Origin: an uncultured Verrucomicrobiae bacterium
GTDB taxonomy: Bacteria > Verrucomicrobiota > Verrucomicrobiia > Limisphaerales > J093
Direction of reading: 5' to 3'
DNA: 61,555 nt
Assembly (NCBI GenBank): GCA_937946835.1
Contig: CALFAV010000072.1
Location: forward strand, 1-61,555
Position numbers and translations under genes: made by a program. This document shows positions 18,052 to 26,048 of the stretch, piece by piece (position 1 is the stretch's first letter; each line of letters opens with the position of its first letter). The notes beneath the pieces were generated by a model. It saw only the letters and a program-made list of their open reading frames with translations. It did not search any database and was not told the origin of the DNA.

Positions 18052-19257
18052 TCACCCCCGGGCGGCCTGCACGGCCTTTTGCGCTGCGTCGGCCATCGAG
18101 TCCGCAGTAATCACGGCCAGTCCCGAGGCGGCCAGGGTCTGGCGACCGGCGACGACGTTGTTGCCCTCCAGGCGCACCACCAGCGGCAGGGTCAGGTGCG
18201 TTTCCTGCACGGCGGCCACGATGCCCCGGGCGATGACGTCGCAGTCCATGATCCCGCCGAAGATATTGACCAGAATGGCGCGCACCGCCGGGTCCTGCAT
18301 GATGATCCGAAAGGCGGCGGTGACCTGCTCGACGCTGGCGCCGCCGCCCACGTCCAGGAAGTTGGCCGGCTCGCCGCCGTGGTGCTTGATGATGTCCATC
18401 GTGGCCATGGCCAGGCCGGCACCGTTGACCAGGCAGGCAATGTTGCCGTCCAGCTTGATGTAGTTCAGCCCGTGCCGGCCGGCCTCGACCTCGAGGGGCG
18501 CTTCTTCGCCCGGGTCGCGCAACGCCTGCAACTCGGGGTGTCGGAACAGGCCGTTGTCATCCAGGCTGACCTTGGCGTCGAGAGCCAGCAGGGCGGGCCG
18601 GCCGTCCGTGCCCTCCACCACGCCCAGCGGGTTGATCTCGACCAGCGACGCGTCGCAGTCCCACCAGGTGCGGTAGGCGCCGAGGAACATTTTGGACGCC
18701 GCCGACAACAGGTCGCCGCGCAGGTCCAGCGCGGCGGCCAGCTTGCGCGCCTGGTAGGGCATCAGCCCCAGGGCCGGGTCCACGGATTCGCGCACGATTT
18801 TTTCCGGCGTGTGCGCGGCGACCTCCTCGATGTCCATGCCGCCGGCGGCGCTGGCCATGACCACCGGCCGGCCGGCCGCCCGGTCCAGCAGCACCGCGCA
18901 GTACAGCTCGCGCCGGATGCGGGCGCCGGCCTCGATCAGGAGCCGCCGCACCACCCGCCCGGCCGGACCGGTCTGGCGCGTGACCAGCGTCTGCCCGAGC
19001 ATCGCCGCGGCGCGGGCCTGCACCTCCTCCGGGCTGGCGCAGACCTGCACCCCGCCCTGCAGGCCGCTGGTGAAGGTGCCCTTGCCGCGTCCACCAGCGT
19101 GAATCTGGGACTTGACCACCACGCGGGTGTGGCCGGCGGCGAAGAGTTTTTCGGCGGCCGCCCGGGCTTCCTCGGGCGTAAAGGCCGGGCCGCCGGGCGG
19201 CACGGCCACCCCGCGGCGCGCCAGGAGTTCTTTGGCTTGATGCTCGTGCAGGTTCAT
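18052..19257 (-). CDS. sucC: Succinyl-CoA synthetase (ADP-forming) beta subunit
   Basis: Beta subunit of the TCA-cycle enzyme converting succinyl-CoA to succinate with ATP formation. The 401 residues start [16 protein letters not shown], the invariant SucC opening. They contain the ATP-grasp domain ([16 protein letters not shown]) and the C-terminal CoA-ligase-like part ([27 protein letters not shown]). The open frame continues to 19305, but the ATG at 19257 fits the family exactly. The partner sucD, normally adjacent, is absent: the downstream neighbour is pgk across a repeat-bearing spacer. Confidence 0.95.
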   Translation of the reverse strand: MNLHEHQAKELLARRGVAVPPGGPAFTPEEARAAAEKLFAAGHTRVVVKSQIHAGGRGKGTFTSGLQGGVQVCASPEEVQARAAAMLGQTLVTRQTGPAGRVVRRLLIEAGARIRRELYCAVLLDRAAGRPVVMASAAGGMDIEEVAAHTPEKIVRESVDPALGLMPYQARKLAAALDLRGDLLSAASKMFLGAYRTWWDCDASLVEINPLGVVEGTDGRPALLALDAKVSLDDNGLFRHPELQALRDPGEEAPLEVEAGRHGLNYIKLDGNIACLVNGAGLAMATMDIIKHHGGEPANFLDVGGGASVEQVTAAFRIIMQDPAVRAILVNIFGGIMDCDVIARGIVAAVQETHLTLPLVVRLEGNNVVAGRQTLAASGLAVITADSMADAAQKAVQAARG

Positions 19258-19415
19258 GGTCGCAAAAAGGGCCGGCATCTTGGCCGGGCGGGTCGGGCGC
19301 TTCAATGTTCAAAAAACCCGGCAGAACCGCCCGGGGGCGGACGCGGCCATCGAGGGAGCGCTCCCGGGGCCAAGACCCGCTTGCGCCGCGCGCGGCCGGG
19401 GCGCAAGCTGCGGCC

Positions 19416-20774
19416 ATGAAAGCCAACTTCGCTGTTCCGGCCTCGCGCCGCCGGTTCCTGCAAACCTCCGCCGCCCTGGCGCTGCCCGCGGTCATCCCGG
19501 CCGCGGTGCTGGGCGCCAACGCCCCCAGCCGACGCATCCAGGTCGGCTGCATCGGCGTCGGCCCGCAGGGCCGGGGCGTGATGGGCAATTTTCTGGCCCA
19601 GCCGGATTGTCGCGTGGTCGCGTTGTGCGACGTTTCGCAGCGTCACCTCGCCGAAGCGGTCAAGCAGGTCCGGGCGGCTTACAAGGACGAGACGGTCCCG
19701 ACCCATGCGGATTTCCGCGAGCTGCTGGCCCGGAAGGACGTGGATGCGGTGCTGATCGCCACGCCCGACCACTGGCATGTGCCGATCGCCCTGGCCGCCG
19801 CCCGGGCCGGCAAGGACATGTACCTGGAAAAGCCGATGGGTCTTTCGGTCGAGGAGGACCAGCAACTGCGCGAGGTTTGCCAGCAGGGCAAAATCATCTT
19901 CCAGTTCGGCACCCAGCAGCGCTCCAGCCAACAATTTCGGCTGGCCTGCGAACTGGTCCGCAACGGGCGCCTGGGCCGGCTCAAAAACATTGACGTGTGG
20001 TGCGCGGCCAGCCGACCGGGCGGCTCGACCGACCCGGTGCCGCCGCCGGCGGACCTGGACTATGACCGCTGGCTGGGCCCCGCGCCGCAAACCCCTTACA
20101 CGTTGGGCAAGGCCTACGACGAAGACGGCGCCTGGAAGACGTGGTGGTTCAACTCCGACTACGCCCTGGGCTTCATCGCCGGCTGGGGTGTGCACCCGTT
20201 GGACATCGCCTACTGGGGGCACCCGGAGATGATGAACGGGGTGCTCACCGTCGAGGGCAACGGGGTTTTCCCCCTCCAGGGCGCCTGCAACACGGCCATA
20301 GCCTGGCAGGTCGTGTTCCGATTCGCCGACGGCGTGACGCTGCACTTCCGCGGCACACCCAACGGGGCCGAGCCGCTGGCCATGAACAATTTCAACGACT
20401 GGCGGGCCAAGTACGGCGCGATCGTGGACCACGGCACCGCGTTCGAGGGCACGGAGGGCTGGGTGTTGGTGGACCGCACCCAGATCCGCACCCGGCCCGA
20501 AGGGTTGGTGGAAACCCGGTGGGGTGCGGGCGACGTGCAGCTCCCCAAAAGCGCCAATCACGTGCGCAACTTCCTCGAGGCGGTCCGGAGTCGCCAGCCC
20601 GCCATTTGCCCGATCGAAGAGGCCGTGCAGGCGGACATCCTCTGCCATCTCAGCGACCTGGCCACGCGGCTCAAGCGCCCCCTGCGCTGGGACCCGCGCC
20701 GGGAGGAGTTCGGGGAGGATCCGGAAGCCAACCGCCGGCTCAAGAAACGTCCGGCCCGCGCGCCGTGGGTGTAA
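19416..20774 (+). CDS. Tat-exported Gfo/Idh/MocA-family oxidoreductase
   Basis: A 452-residue NAD(P)-dependent oxidoreductase, probably acting on sugars. The N-terminus has a twin-arginine signal (SRRRFLQ, R11-R12, then AALALPAVIPA), so it should be exported folded with its cofactor. The Rossmann motif GVGPQG is at 47-52, and the catalytic EKP motif has K139 and P140. The C-terminal domain carries GWGVHPLDIAYWG. Exported proteins of this type are greatly expanded in Verrucomicrobiota and Planctomycetota and linked to polysaccharide use. ATG 19416 is chosen because the Tat signal follows it. The substrate is unknown. Confidence 0.9.
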   Translation: MKANFAVPASRRRFLQTSAALALPAVIPAAVLGANAPSRRIQVGCIGVGPQGRGVMGNFLAQPDCRVVALCDVSQRHLAEAVKQVRAAYKDETVPTHADFRELLARKDVDAVLIATPDHWHVPIALAAARAGKDMYLEKPMGLSVEEDQQLREVCQQGKIIFQFGTQQRSSQQFRLACELVRNGRLGRLKNIDVWCAASRPGGSTDPVPPPADLDYDRWLGPAPQTPYTLGKAYDEDGAWKTWWFNSDYALGFIAGWGVHPLDIAYWGHPEMMNGVLTVEGNGVFPLQGACNTAIAWQVVFRFADGVTLHFRGTPNGAEPLAMNNFNDWRAKYGAIVDHGTAFEGTEGWVLVDRTQIRTRPEGLVETRWGAGDVQLPKSANHVRNFLEAVRSRQPAICPIEEAVQADILCHLSDLATRLKRPLRWDPRREEFGEDPEANRRLKKRPARAPWV

Positions 20775-21518
20775 ACCGGACCCCGCCCGGCGGGTGGACC
20801 GGCCGCTTCTCGCCAGCCGGTTTTTGTTTTCCGCCCGTGGCAGGAGACCTGGCCTGCCGGCGGTTCGAAAGTGGCAGTGGGGGCGGCCGGCCTACTCCAC
20901 CTGGACATTGCCCGTTTGTCTCAAGGTGGACCTACTGTGGTGCGGGTGAGCACCAGCCTGCCCGGGGCCTCGCCGGCGAAGGTCGAATCGCAGCTTTCAC
21001 AACCCCTCGAGGTGGCGGTCAACACCGTTGAGGCCATCAAGACGCGGCGGTCCGTCAACGGCCCCGGGCAGTCGCTTGTCAACAACACCTCCGGGCACGG
21101 GGACCGGAATGGCTCAAACAGGTCTTCAAGCACCGCAATTTTCAGGCCGCAACAGCCCCTTTGTACATAGGCAAACCGGCATGGCGCTCAGAATACCCTC
21201 CCGTCTAGCAGGTTCCACGGTCGGAGACACTTCCAAACACCCTGTAGGAGGGTGCGCCACGTCCTCCTCAAGCACGACTACGGGATTGACTGCCTTTCAG
21301 AAGCCCGCGTTCCTCGCTCCGCGCGAAGGTCCCGCATTCGGTCATTTCCCCCAGCAGGATTCGTCGAGCCGGTGGGGACATTGGATCAGAAGGGCCGTTT
21401 CCAAGCTTTGCCGGCGACCCATCAGCACCGGCGAGACCGGCTTGCAGCGGGAAAAAGGCTGCTAACGCGTACACGCGCTTGTCATGAATGATTAGTTTTC
21501 ACCAGACTCGGCGGAACG
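20775..21518. other. Gene-poor stretch at the left edge of the restriction-modification island
   Basis: About 740 bp between the exported oxidoreductase and the restriction-modification genes. Its first part contains a short remnant of an RND efflux protein (annotated separately). The remainder, 21087-21518, gives only short frames that I do not recognise. Base composition falls visibly towards lower GC from about 21.1 kb, unlike the flanking genes. It reads as a scar of past insertions and deletions. Confidence 0.5.
20901..21086 (+). pseudogene. Fragment of an RND-family efflux pump (AcrB/CusA-like N-terminus)
   Basis: In one frame about 60 residues read LDIARL...PTVVRVSTSLPGASP, then KVESQLSQPLEVAVNTVEAI and KTRRSVNGPG. 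This matches the conserved periplasmic start of RND transporters, which have a P-x-V-x-V-x-T-x-LPGASPEEVE pattern followed by KPLEEAVNTVEGI and an LRS motif. There is no RND gene body before or after: upstream lacks the first transmembrane helix and downstream diverges at once. It is therefore a remnant, not a functional gene. It lies next to the restriction-modification island. Confidence 0.65.
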
Positions 21519-21599
21519 ATGGACGTGGATATAGTCCTGAAGTCTCTTGAGTACCGTCTGCGTGAGGCGGTGGCGTTTACTGGCAAACGCGCCGGCTAA
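21519..21599 (+). pseudogene. Out-of-frame 5' end of the XhoI/PaeR7I-like endonuclease
   Basis: ATG 21519 opens a 26-codon frame, MDVDIVLKSLEYRLREAVAF followed by TGKRAG and TAA. The first 20 residues look like the true N-terminus of the endonuclease downstream. If one T were added to the TTT at 21576-21578, the frame would continue YWQTR, as the downstream gene does just before 21674. The same three-T sequence occurs in both copies of a 36-bp direct repeat. The intact frame is therefore lost twice over: by the missing base and by the 72-bp duplication, whose spacer also brings a stop. Confidence 0.55.
21560..21595 (+). repeat. 36-bp direct repeat, copy 1
   Basis: Perfect 36-bp repeat beginning GCGTGAGGCGGTGGCGTTTA and ending AACGCGCCGG. 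The second copy is at 21632-21667, exactly 72 bp downstream, so repeat and spacer are each 36 bp. It encodes the N-terminal REAVAF region of the endonuclease. Confidence 0.9.
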
Positions 21600-21631
21600 C
21601 AACCGGCTGCACCACCTTCACGGTGCACCAA

Positions 21632-21667
21632 GCGTGAGGCGGTGGCGTTTACTGGCAAACGCGCCGG
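21632..21667 (+). repeat. 36-bp direct repeat, copy 2
   Basis: Identical to 21560-21595. The 36-bp spacer between them (21596-21631) includes a short inverted repeat TGCACC...GGTGCA. A slip between the copies would add or remove 72 bp, a multiple of three. Confidence 0.9.
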
Positions 21668-21673
21668 AGGCAG

Positions 21674-22318
21674 GTGCATAACCATCGCGCCCGTGGCTCG
21701 CGTGACCAGGGGAGTCGAGCTGCGGTCACGGGCGGCGCGCAGATGGACTGTTTTTTGGAAGTCGTGGCCGATTATCTCCGGGCAGCGGGTGTACCCCCGT
21801 CCTGCATCCACCTACGGCGCAACGTTGAGTTGCCGGGCTATTTTCGACCCACCAAGGAATGGGATCTGGTAGTGGTCAAGGACCAATGCCTCATCGCGGG
21901 TCTGGAGGCAAAATCTCAAGTGGGTTCGTTTGGCAACAACTTCAACAACCGGACTGAAGAGGCCATGGGTTCCGCGTTGGACCTGTGGACCGCTTACCGA
22001 GAAGGCGGATTTATGAGCTCACCCTGCCCTTGGCTCGGCTACCTGTTCCTGCTGCAAGATTGCCCGGCTTCGCGCCGACCGGTTAGGACGCGTGAACCGC
22101 ATTTCCCGGTCTTTCCCGAATTCAAGGATTCTTCCCATGCCCGCCGGTACGAACTGTTTTGCCGCAAACTGGTGCGGGAACGCCATTACTCGGCCGCTGC
22201 TTTCCTGCTTTCCACCGAGGGTGCGGGTATCCACGGGCAGTTCACCGAGCCCGCACCGGATTTGACGGTGCGCCAAATGCTCCGTTCTCTCCTGGTCCAT
22301 GCCCGCGCCCTTGTCTGA
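21674..22318 (+). CDS. Type II restriction endonuclease, XhoI/PaeR7I family (N-terminally disrupted)
   Basis: Probable type IIP endonuclease of the family cutting CTCGAG. From GTG 21674 it has 214 codons. The conserved core is intact: AAVTGGAQMD, LPGYFRPTKEWDLVVV, the catalytic-type GLEAKSQVGSFGNNFNNR (E-x-K preceded by the Asp of EWDL), RTEEAMGSALDLWTAYREG, PWLGYLFLLQD, and YELFCRKLVRERHY. Relatives begin about 40 residues earlier. Here those codons are out of frame (21519-21599) and in-frame TGA at 21635 blocks extension. GTG 21674 or ATG 21743 would give a shortened protein. It overlaps the methyltransferase start by 20 nt. Activity is uncertain. Confidence 0.85.
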   Translation: MHNHRARGSRDQGSRAAVTGGAQMDCFLEVVADYLRAAGVPPSCIHLRRNVELPGYFRPTKEWDLVVVKDQCLIAGLEAKSQVGSFGNNFNNRTEEAMGSALDLWTAYREGGFMSSPCPWLGYLFLLQDCPASRRPVRTREPHFPVFPEFKDSSHARRYELFCRKLVRERHYSAAAFLLSTEGAGIHGQFTEPAPDLTVRQMLRSLLVHARALV

Positions 22319-23291
22319 AACGCAGCCTTCTCCACCGGTTAGCACGCTCCGGCTGATCCGGGGTGACGCGCGTGAACTGGGCTTTCTGCCCGACGCCACG
22401 GTGCACTTGGTTCTTACCTCCCCCCCATATTGGAACCTCAAGCGATACAACGAAATCCCCGGCCAACTCGGGCACATAGCCGACTACGAGGCTTTCTTGA
22501 CCGAGTTGAACAAGGTCTGGACCGAGGTCTTCCGGGTTTTAGTGCCGGGGGGACGCTTGGTCTGCGTGGTTGGTGACGTGTGCCGCTCCCGCCGCGAATT
22601 CGGCCGGCATGTGGTGTACCCGCTCCATGCCGACATCTGCGTGGCCTGTCGCCGGTTGGGCTTTGACAACCTCAACCCGATCCTTTGGCACAAAATTGCC
22701 AACGCTGCCTACGAGGTCGAAAACGGTCGGGGCGGTTTCCTGGGCAAGCCTTACGAGCCCAATGCCATCATCAAAAACGACGTCGAGTACATCCTCATGC
22801 AGCGCAAACCGGGCGGTTACCGAAAACCCACCGACCAGCAGCGCGTGCTGAGCCGGCTGACCCGTCAGGAGTACCAAGACTGGTTTCAGCAAATCTGGAG
22901 CCTGCCGGGTGCTTCCACGCGCGAGCACCCCGCGCCGTTTCCTTACGAACTCGCTTACCGACTGGTGCGTATGTTTTCGTTTGTCGGGGATACCGTCCTC
23001 GATCCCTTCTGCGGCACCGGCACCACGCTCTTGGCAGCCGCGCACACCGGTCGGCACGGCATCGGGGTGGAACTGGACCCGGGCTATTACCGCCTGGCTG
23101 CGCGGCGTCTGGCCGCCGAGGCCGTCGGGTTATTCCGGCGCGTGGAGTTGCGGGTGGAAGAGGTCGAGGCACTCGGCGCACCGGTCTTACAGGACCACGT
23201 TTCCGGCACGACCGCACCGGCCGTTGTAGGCACTCCGGTGAATTATCGCAAGGTGCGCCGCCGGAGAAAATCGTCTTCGCCCGGCAATTGA
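22299..23291 (+). CDS. DNA methyltransferase, beta class (N4-cytosine/N6-adenine), partner of the XhoI-like endonuclease
   Basis: A 330-residue amino-methyltransferase. Catalytic motif IV TSPPYW is at 40-45, and the AdoMet-binding motif I DPFCGTGTT starts at D235. Motif IV before motif I defines the beta class. SPPY is most typical of N4-cytosine enzymes but also occurs in N6-adenine ones, so the modified base is open. Other regions: GELVCVVGDVCRSRR-like motif V (read as GGRLVCVVGDV) and YELAYRLVRMFSFVGDTV before motif I. Its start overlaps the endonuclease, and it should protect the same site. XhoI and PaeR7I are, as I recall, paired with differently arranged methylases, so this pairing is unusual. 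Confidence 0.9.
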   Translation: MPAPLSETQPSPPVSTLRLIRGDARELGFLPDATVHLVLTSPPYWNLKRYNEIPGQLGHIADYEAFLTELNKVWTEVFRVLVPGGRLVCVVGDVCRSRREFGRHVVYPLHADICVACRRLGFDNLNPILWHKIANAAYEVENGRGGFLGKPYEPNAIIKNDVEYILMQRKPGGYRKPTDQQRVLSRLTRQEYQDWFQQIWSLPGASTREHPAPFPYELAYRLVRMFSFVGDTVLDPFCGTGTTLLAAAHTGRHGIGVELDPGYYRLAARRLAAEAVGLFRRVELRVEEVEALGAPVLQDHVSGTTAPAVVGTPVNYRKVRRRRKSSSPGN

Positions 23292-23305
23292 ACTGGTGCC
23301 CGTAG

Positions 23306-23905
23306 CTACTTGGTAGCACCGCTCAGGTCGCGCACCCGGATGTTCCGGAAGTCAAAGCCGCGGTCTTCGATCTGAATCCCCAAATAACCGCGCCCCGGTT
23401 CGACCTTGTCCGTCTCCCAGGCGCGTTCGCCGTCCACGTCCAGGCTCACCCGGTTGCCGCGCGCCTCGATGCGGAACTTCACCCACCGGTTCAGCGGCAT
23501 CTTGGGCGTCTCGGCCGGGACCACCGGTTGGAAGCCCTTGACCAGCCCGCCCAGCATGTCGTAGCGCAGGTTCACCTGGTAACTGCGGTCCGGCCAGGGT
23601 TTGCCCTCGAGGCCGGCACGGAAGAAGATGCCGCTGTCGTACTTGTCCTCGAGCGCGCGCCACTCGAACTCGAGGATGAAGTCGCTGAACTCGCGCTCGG
23701 TCCGCAGCCAGCCCATGCCCTTGCCAATGCGCAGGTGGCCGTCGTGTACCTCGGCCTGCACGTCGTGGACCTTCACCCAACCGGAGAGGTCCTTGCCGTT
23801 GAAGAGGCGGATCCAACCGTCGGCCGACTCGGCTGCGCGACCCGTGCCCGCGCCCAGCCCGGCCAGCCATACACCCAACACCGCGTAGAAGGGGAAACGT
23901 TTCAT
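23306..23905 (-). CDS. Secreted DUF1080 (3-keto-disaccharide hydrolase) protein
   Basis: A 199-residue protein with a signal peptide (MKRFPFYAVLGVWLAGLGAG, cleavage near GRAAE). One DUF1080/3-keto-disaccharide hydrolase domain follows, a concanavalin-like beta sandwich: GWIRLFNGKDLSGWVKV at its start, FILEFEWRA, YDSGIFFRAG, and GRGYLGIQIEDRGFDFRNIRV at the end. Some characterised members hydrolyse 3-keto-glycosides produced by Gfo/Idh dehydrogenases. The open frame continues to 24016, but ATG 23905 gives the signal peptide. It lies tail-to-tail with the methyltransferase (14 nt apart). Confidence 0.88.
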   Translation of the reverse strand: MKRFPFYAVLGVWLAGLGAGTGRAAESADGWIRLFNGKDLSGWVKVHDVQAEVHDGHLRIGKGMGWLRTEREFSDFILEFEWRALEDKYDSGIFFRAGLEGKPWPDRSYQVNLRYDMLGGLVKGFQPVVPAETPKMPLNRWVKFRIEARGNRVSLDVDGERAWETDKVEPGRGYLGIQIEDRGFDFRNIRVRDLSGATK

Positions 23906-24070
23906 GCCGCTGGTGATGACAGAGCCGGCCCCGCCGCGCAAGCCCGCGGCGCGGGCGGGTTTCGGGGACGCTCGCGTGCGGGCGAGCCGGCCGGTGCTTT
24001 GGCACACGCATTGCAAGTGTACTGCCGGCTGGGTGGCGGTACGCCAAGGTTTCGGGGATGGCGTGAAGCC

Positions 24071-24427
24071 TCACCCATCCAGGTGGCGGATGCGGATCGC
24101 GCGGGGCGCGATCACCGTGAAAGCCCGGCGCAGGTCCGCCGCGTGTTGATTGACCGCGGAGGCGACCAATTCCGCCTTGCGCCCGGGGGCAAGCCCCGCC
24201 AGGCGAATCAGTACAACGCCATGTGCATGAAGGCGCTGGTGAATGAGCATCTCACCAAGGTCCTTGTCCGCCGTTAACTGCAAAGCGGCTTCGGTGTTGG
24301 CCGCCGCCAGAACGGTTGCGTCGGGAATCCCCGGCGTCATTTCCGCGACATACCCAACCCGATGACCGTCCCTCCGAAGTTGCTCCACGATTTGGCGATC
24401 AACGCTTTCGTCGGCCAGGAAATTCAT
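24071..24427 (-). CDS. DUF5615 PIN-like putative toxin
   Basis: A 118-residue protein of the DUF5615 family, PIN-like nucleases. It opens MNFLADESVD with the first acidic pair and continues with AEMTPGIPDATVLAAA and LTADKDLGEMLI, the TxDxD-like acidic motif of PIN folds. IRHLDG closes it. Its ATG overlaps the stop of the DUF433 gene by four bases, the normal layout for this putative toxin-antitoxin pair. The activity is inferred from the fold and the pairing. Confidence 0.85.
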   Translation of the reverse strand: MNFLADESVDRQIVEQLRRDGHRVGYVAEMTPGIPDATVLAAANTEAALQLTADKDLGEMLIHQRLHAHGVVLIRLAGLAPGRKAELVASAVNQHAADLRRAFTVIAPRAIRIRHLDG

Positions 24428-24660
24428 GTCGCCTTTTCGGCCACGGGGTAAATCACGTCAGCCCGAAGCGAATCCCGGGCGAAGGCGATGGCTGCCAGCA
24501 CGGCTTCGCGGGTCAGGCGGGGATGGGCTTCAAGGATTTGTTCGACCGTTTCGCCGGCCGCGAGTTTTTCCAAAATCAGCTCCACCGTGATCCGCGTGCC
24601 GGCAATGACCGGCTTGCCCATCATCACGTCTGGATTGGATACAATCAGTGGCTTTTCCAT
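24424..24660 (-). CDS. DUF433 putative antitoxin
   Basis: A 78-residue protein. It contains the DUF433 signature: NPDVMMGKPVIAGTRITVEL, LAAGETVEQILEAHPRLT and AVLAAIAFARDSL. DUF433 proteins have a helix-turn-helix-like fold and usually pair with DUF5615 or PIN toxins. ATG 24660 matches the family N-terminus (the open frame runs to 24783). It is first in the operon and overlaps the toxin start by ATGA, so probably neutralises and represses as other antitoxins do (inference). Confidence 0.87.
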   Translation of the reverse strand: MEKPLIVSNPDVMMGKPVIAGTRITVELILEKLAAGETVEQILEAHPRLTREAVLAAIAFARDSLRADVIYPVAEKAT

Positions 24661-25019
24661 GATTCGTTTCCCGCGCAAACGGGTGCCTGACCGTGCCCCG
24701 CTCCCGGCCCAACTCAGCAACCACCCGCGGCGTGTCCGGTTGGCAACAGGAATCGGCGATTTACTACCGCTCCGTAACGCCATGCGTCAAACGGGTCCTC
24801 AGGGAGCCTTTTGCGCCATGAAGCCCGCCAGCCCGCTGCGGCTTGCTCACGGCCATGGCCCGCGCCCGGCCGATGGGCAACCATTCGCCACCCCAAGCGT
24901 TTCGCCGCCCAGCCGCATACACACCCGTGAATTGGTCAGCGGCAAGCCGCCGTTCCGGCCACTCGCGTTGTTCAGGATTCCGCTTCAGGCGCGCGTCCGG
25001 CCCGCCTACCCTCCCGCCC

Positions 25020-26048
25020 ATGCCTGCGCCGCTGAAGGTCGCCGTGGTGGGCACCGGCTCGCTCGGCAAGGAACATGCCCGCCTGTACGCCGAACTGGCC
25101 GCCGAAGGGGCGGTGGAACTGGTGGGCGTGTTCGACACCGAGGCCGCGCGCGCCCGGCAGGTGGCCGCGGCGAACCGCACCCGCGCGTTCGCCACCTTCG
25201 AGGAAGCCGTGGCCGCCGCGGACGCCGTGAGCGTGGTCACTCCCACCGCGACGCACTTCGACCTCGCCCGCGCGCTCCTGGCCGCCGGCCGGCATGTGCT
25301 GGTGGAAAAGCCCATGACCGACCACGCCGCGCAGGCCGAGGAGCTGATCGAACTGGCCCGCCGCCAGGGCTGCCTGCTTCAGGTGGGCCACGTCGAGCGG
25401 TTCAACCCGGTCTTCCGGTACCTCCAGCAGGTGGTGCGCGAGCCGCGGTTCATCGAGGGCCACCGGCTTTCGCCCTATCCGGCTCGGAGCACCGACGTGG
25501 GCGTGGTGCTGGACCTGATGATTCACGACCTGGACGTGGTGCTGGCGTTTGTGGCCTCGCCGGTGGTGAGCGTGGACGCGGTGGGCATCCCGGTGCTCAG
25601 CGCCTCCGAGGACATCGCCAACGCCCGGCTGCGCTTTGCCAACGGCTGCGTGGCCAACCTCACCGCCAGCCGCGTCAGTGCCGAGCGCCTGCGCAAAATC
25701 CGCGTCTTCAGCAGCGCACCCGAGCCGGCCTACGTCTCGCTCGATTACCGCGCCCAGGCCGGGTACCTGTACCGGCTGGCCCGCGCGGACGAGCCGGCCA
25801 GCTCGCTGTTCAAAAAACTCCTGGCCGCGCGCGACTCGACCGTGGTGAGCGAGTTCGGCGGCCGGCGCATCGTGCGTGAACCGGTGCCCATCACCCGCGA
25901 GGAGCCGCTCAAGCTGGAGTTGCGCAGCTTTGTGGACTGCGTGCTGGCCCGGCGCCAGCCGGAGGTCAGCGGCGAGGCGGCCAAGCGCGCCCTGGACCTG
26001 GCCTTCGAGATCACCCGGCAGATCCGCGCCGGCTTTCCGCGGGCATGA
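25020..26048 (+). CDS. Gfo/Idh/MocA-family oxidoreductase coupled to lpxB
   Basis: A 342-residue cytoplasmic NAD-dependent oxidoreductase. Nucleotide-binding GTGSLG is at 11-16 and the catalytic EKPM has K97. VGHVERFNP and VLDLMIHDLDVVL belong to the C-terminal half. Its stop overlaps the lpxB start (ATGA), so the two are translated together. Genes of this kind beside lpxA/lpxB include GnnA, which oxidises UDP-GlcNAc at C3 for amide-linked lipid A. That role is suggested here by context only; a GnnB transaminase was not found in the window. ATG 25020 lies immediately before the Rossmann fold; the open frame extends to 24843. Confidence 0.88.
   Translation: MPAPLKVAVVGTGSLGKEHARLYAELAAEGAVELVGVFDTEAARARQVAAANRTRAFATFEEAVAAADAVSVVTPTATHFDLARALLAAGRHVLVEKPMTDHAAQAEELIELARRQGCLLQVGHVERFNPVFRYLQQVVREPRFIEGHRLSPYPARSTDVGVVLDLMIHDLDVVLAFVASPVVSVDAVGIPVLSASEDIANARLRFANGCVANLTASRVSAERLRKIRVFSSAPEPAYVSLDYRAQAGYLYRLARADEPASSLFKKLLAARDSTVVSEFGGRRIVREPVPITREEPLKLELRSFVDCVLARRQPEVSGEAAKRALDLAFEITRQIRAGFPRA

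Noticed and set aside
21590..21640. An integron attC-like site (GGCTAACAACC...GGTGCACC) in the spacer of the direct repeat
   Set aside because: The R'' and R' core patterns do not fit (GGCTAAC is not RYYYAAC) and no integrase or cassette array is nearby.
24843..25019. Upstream extension of the lpxB-linked oxidoreductase
   Set aside because: The frame is open but Arg/Pro-rich, and family members begin directly before the Rossmann motif.
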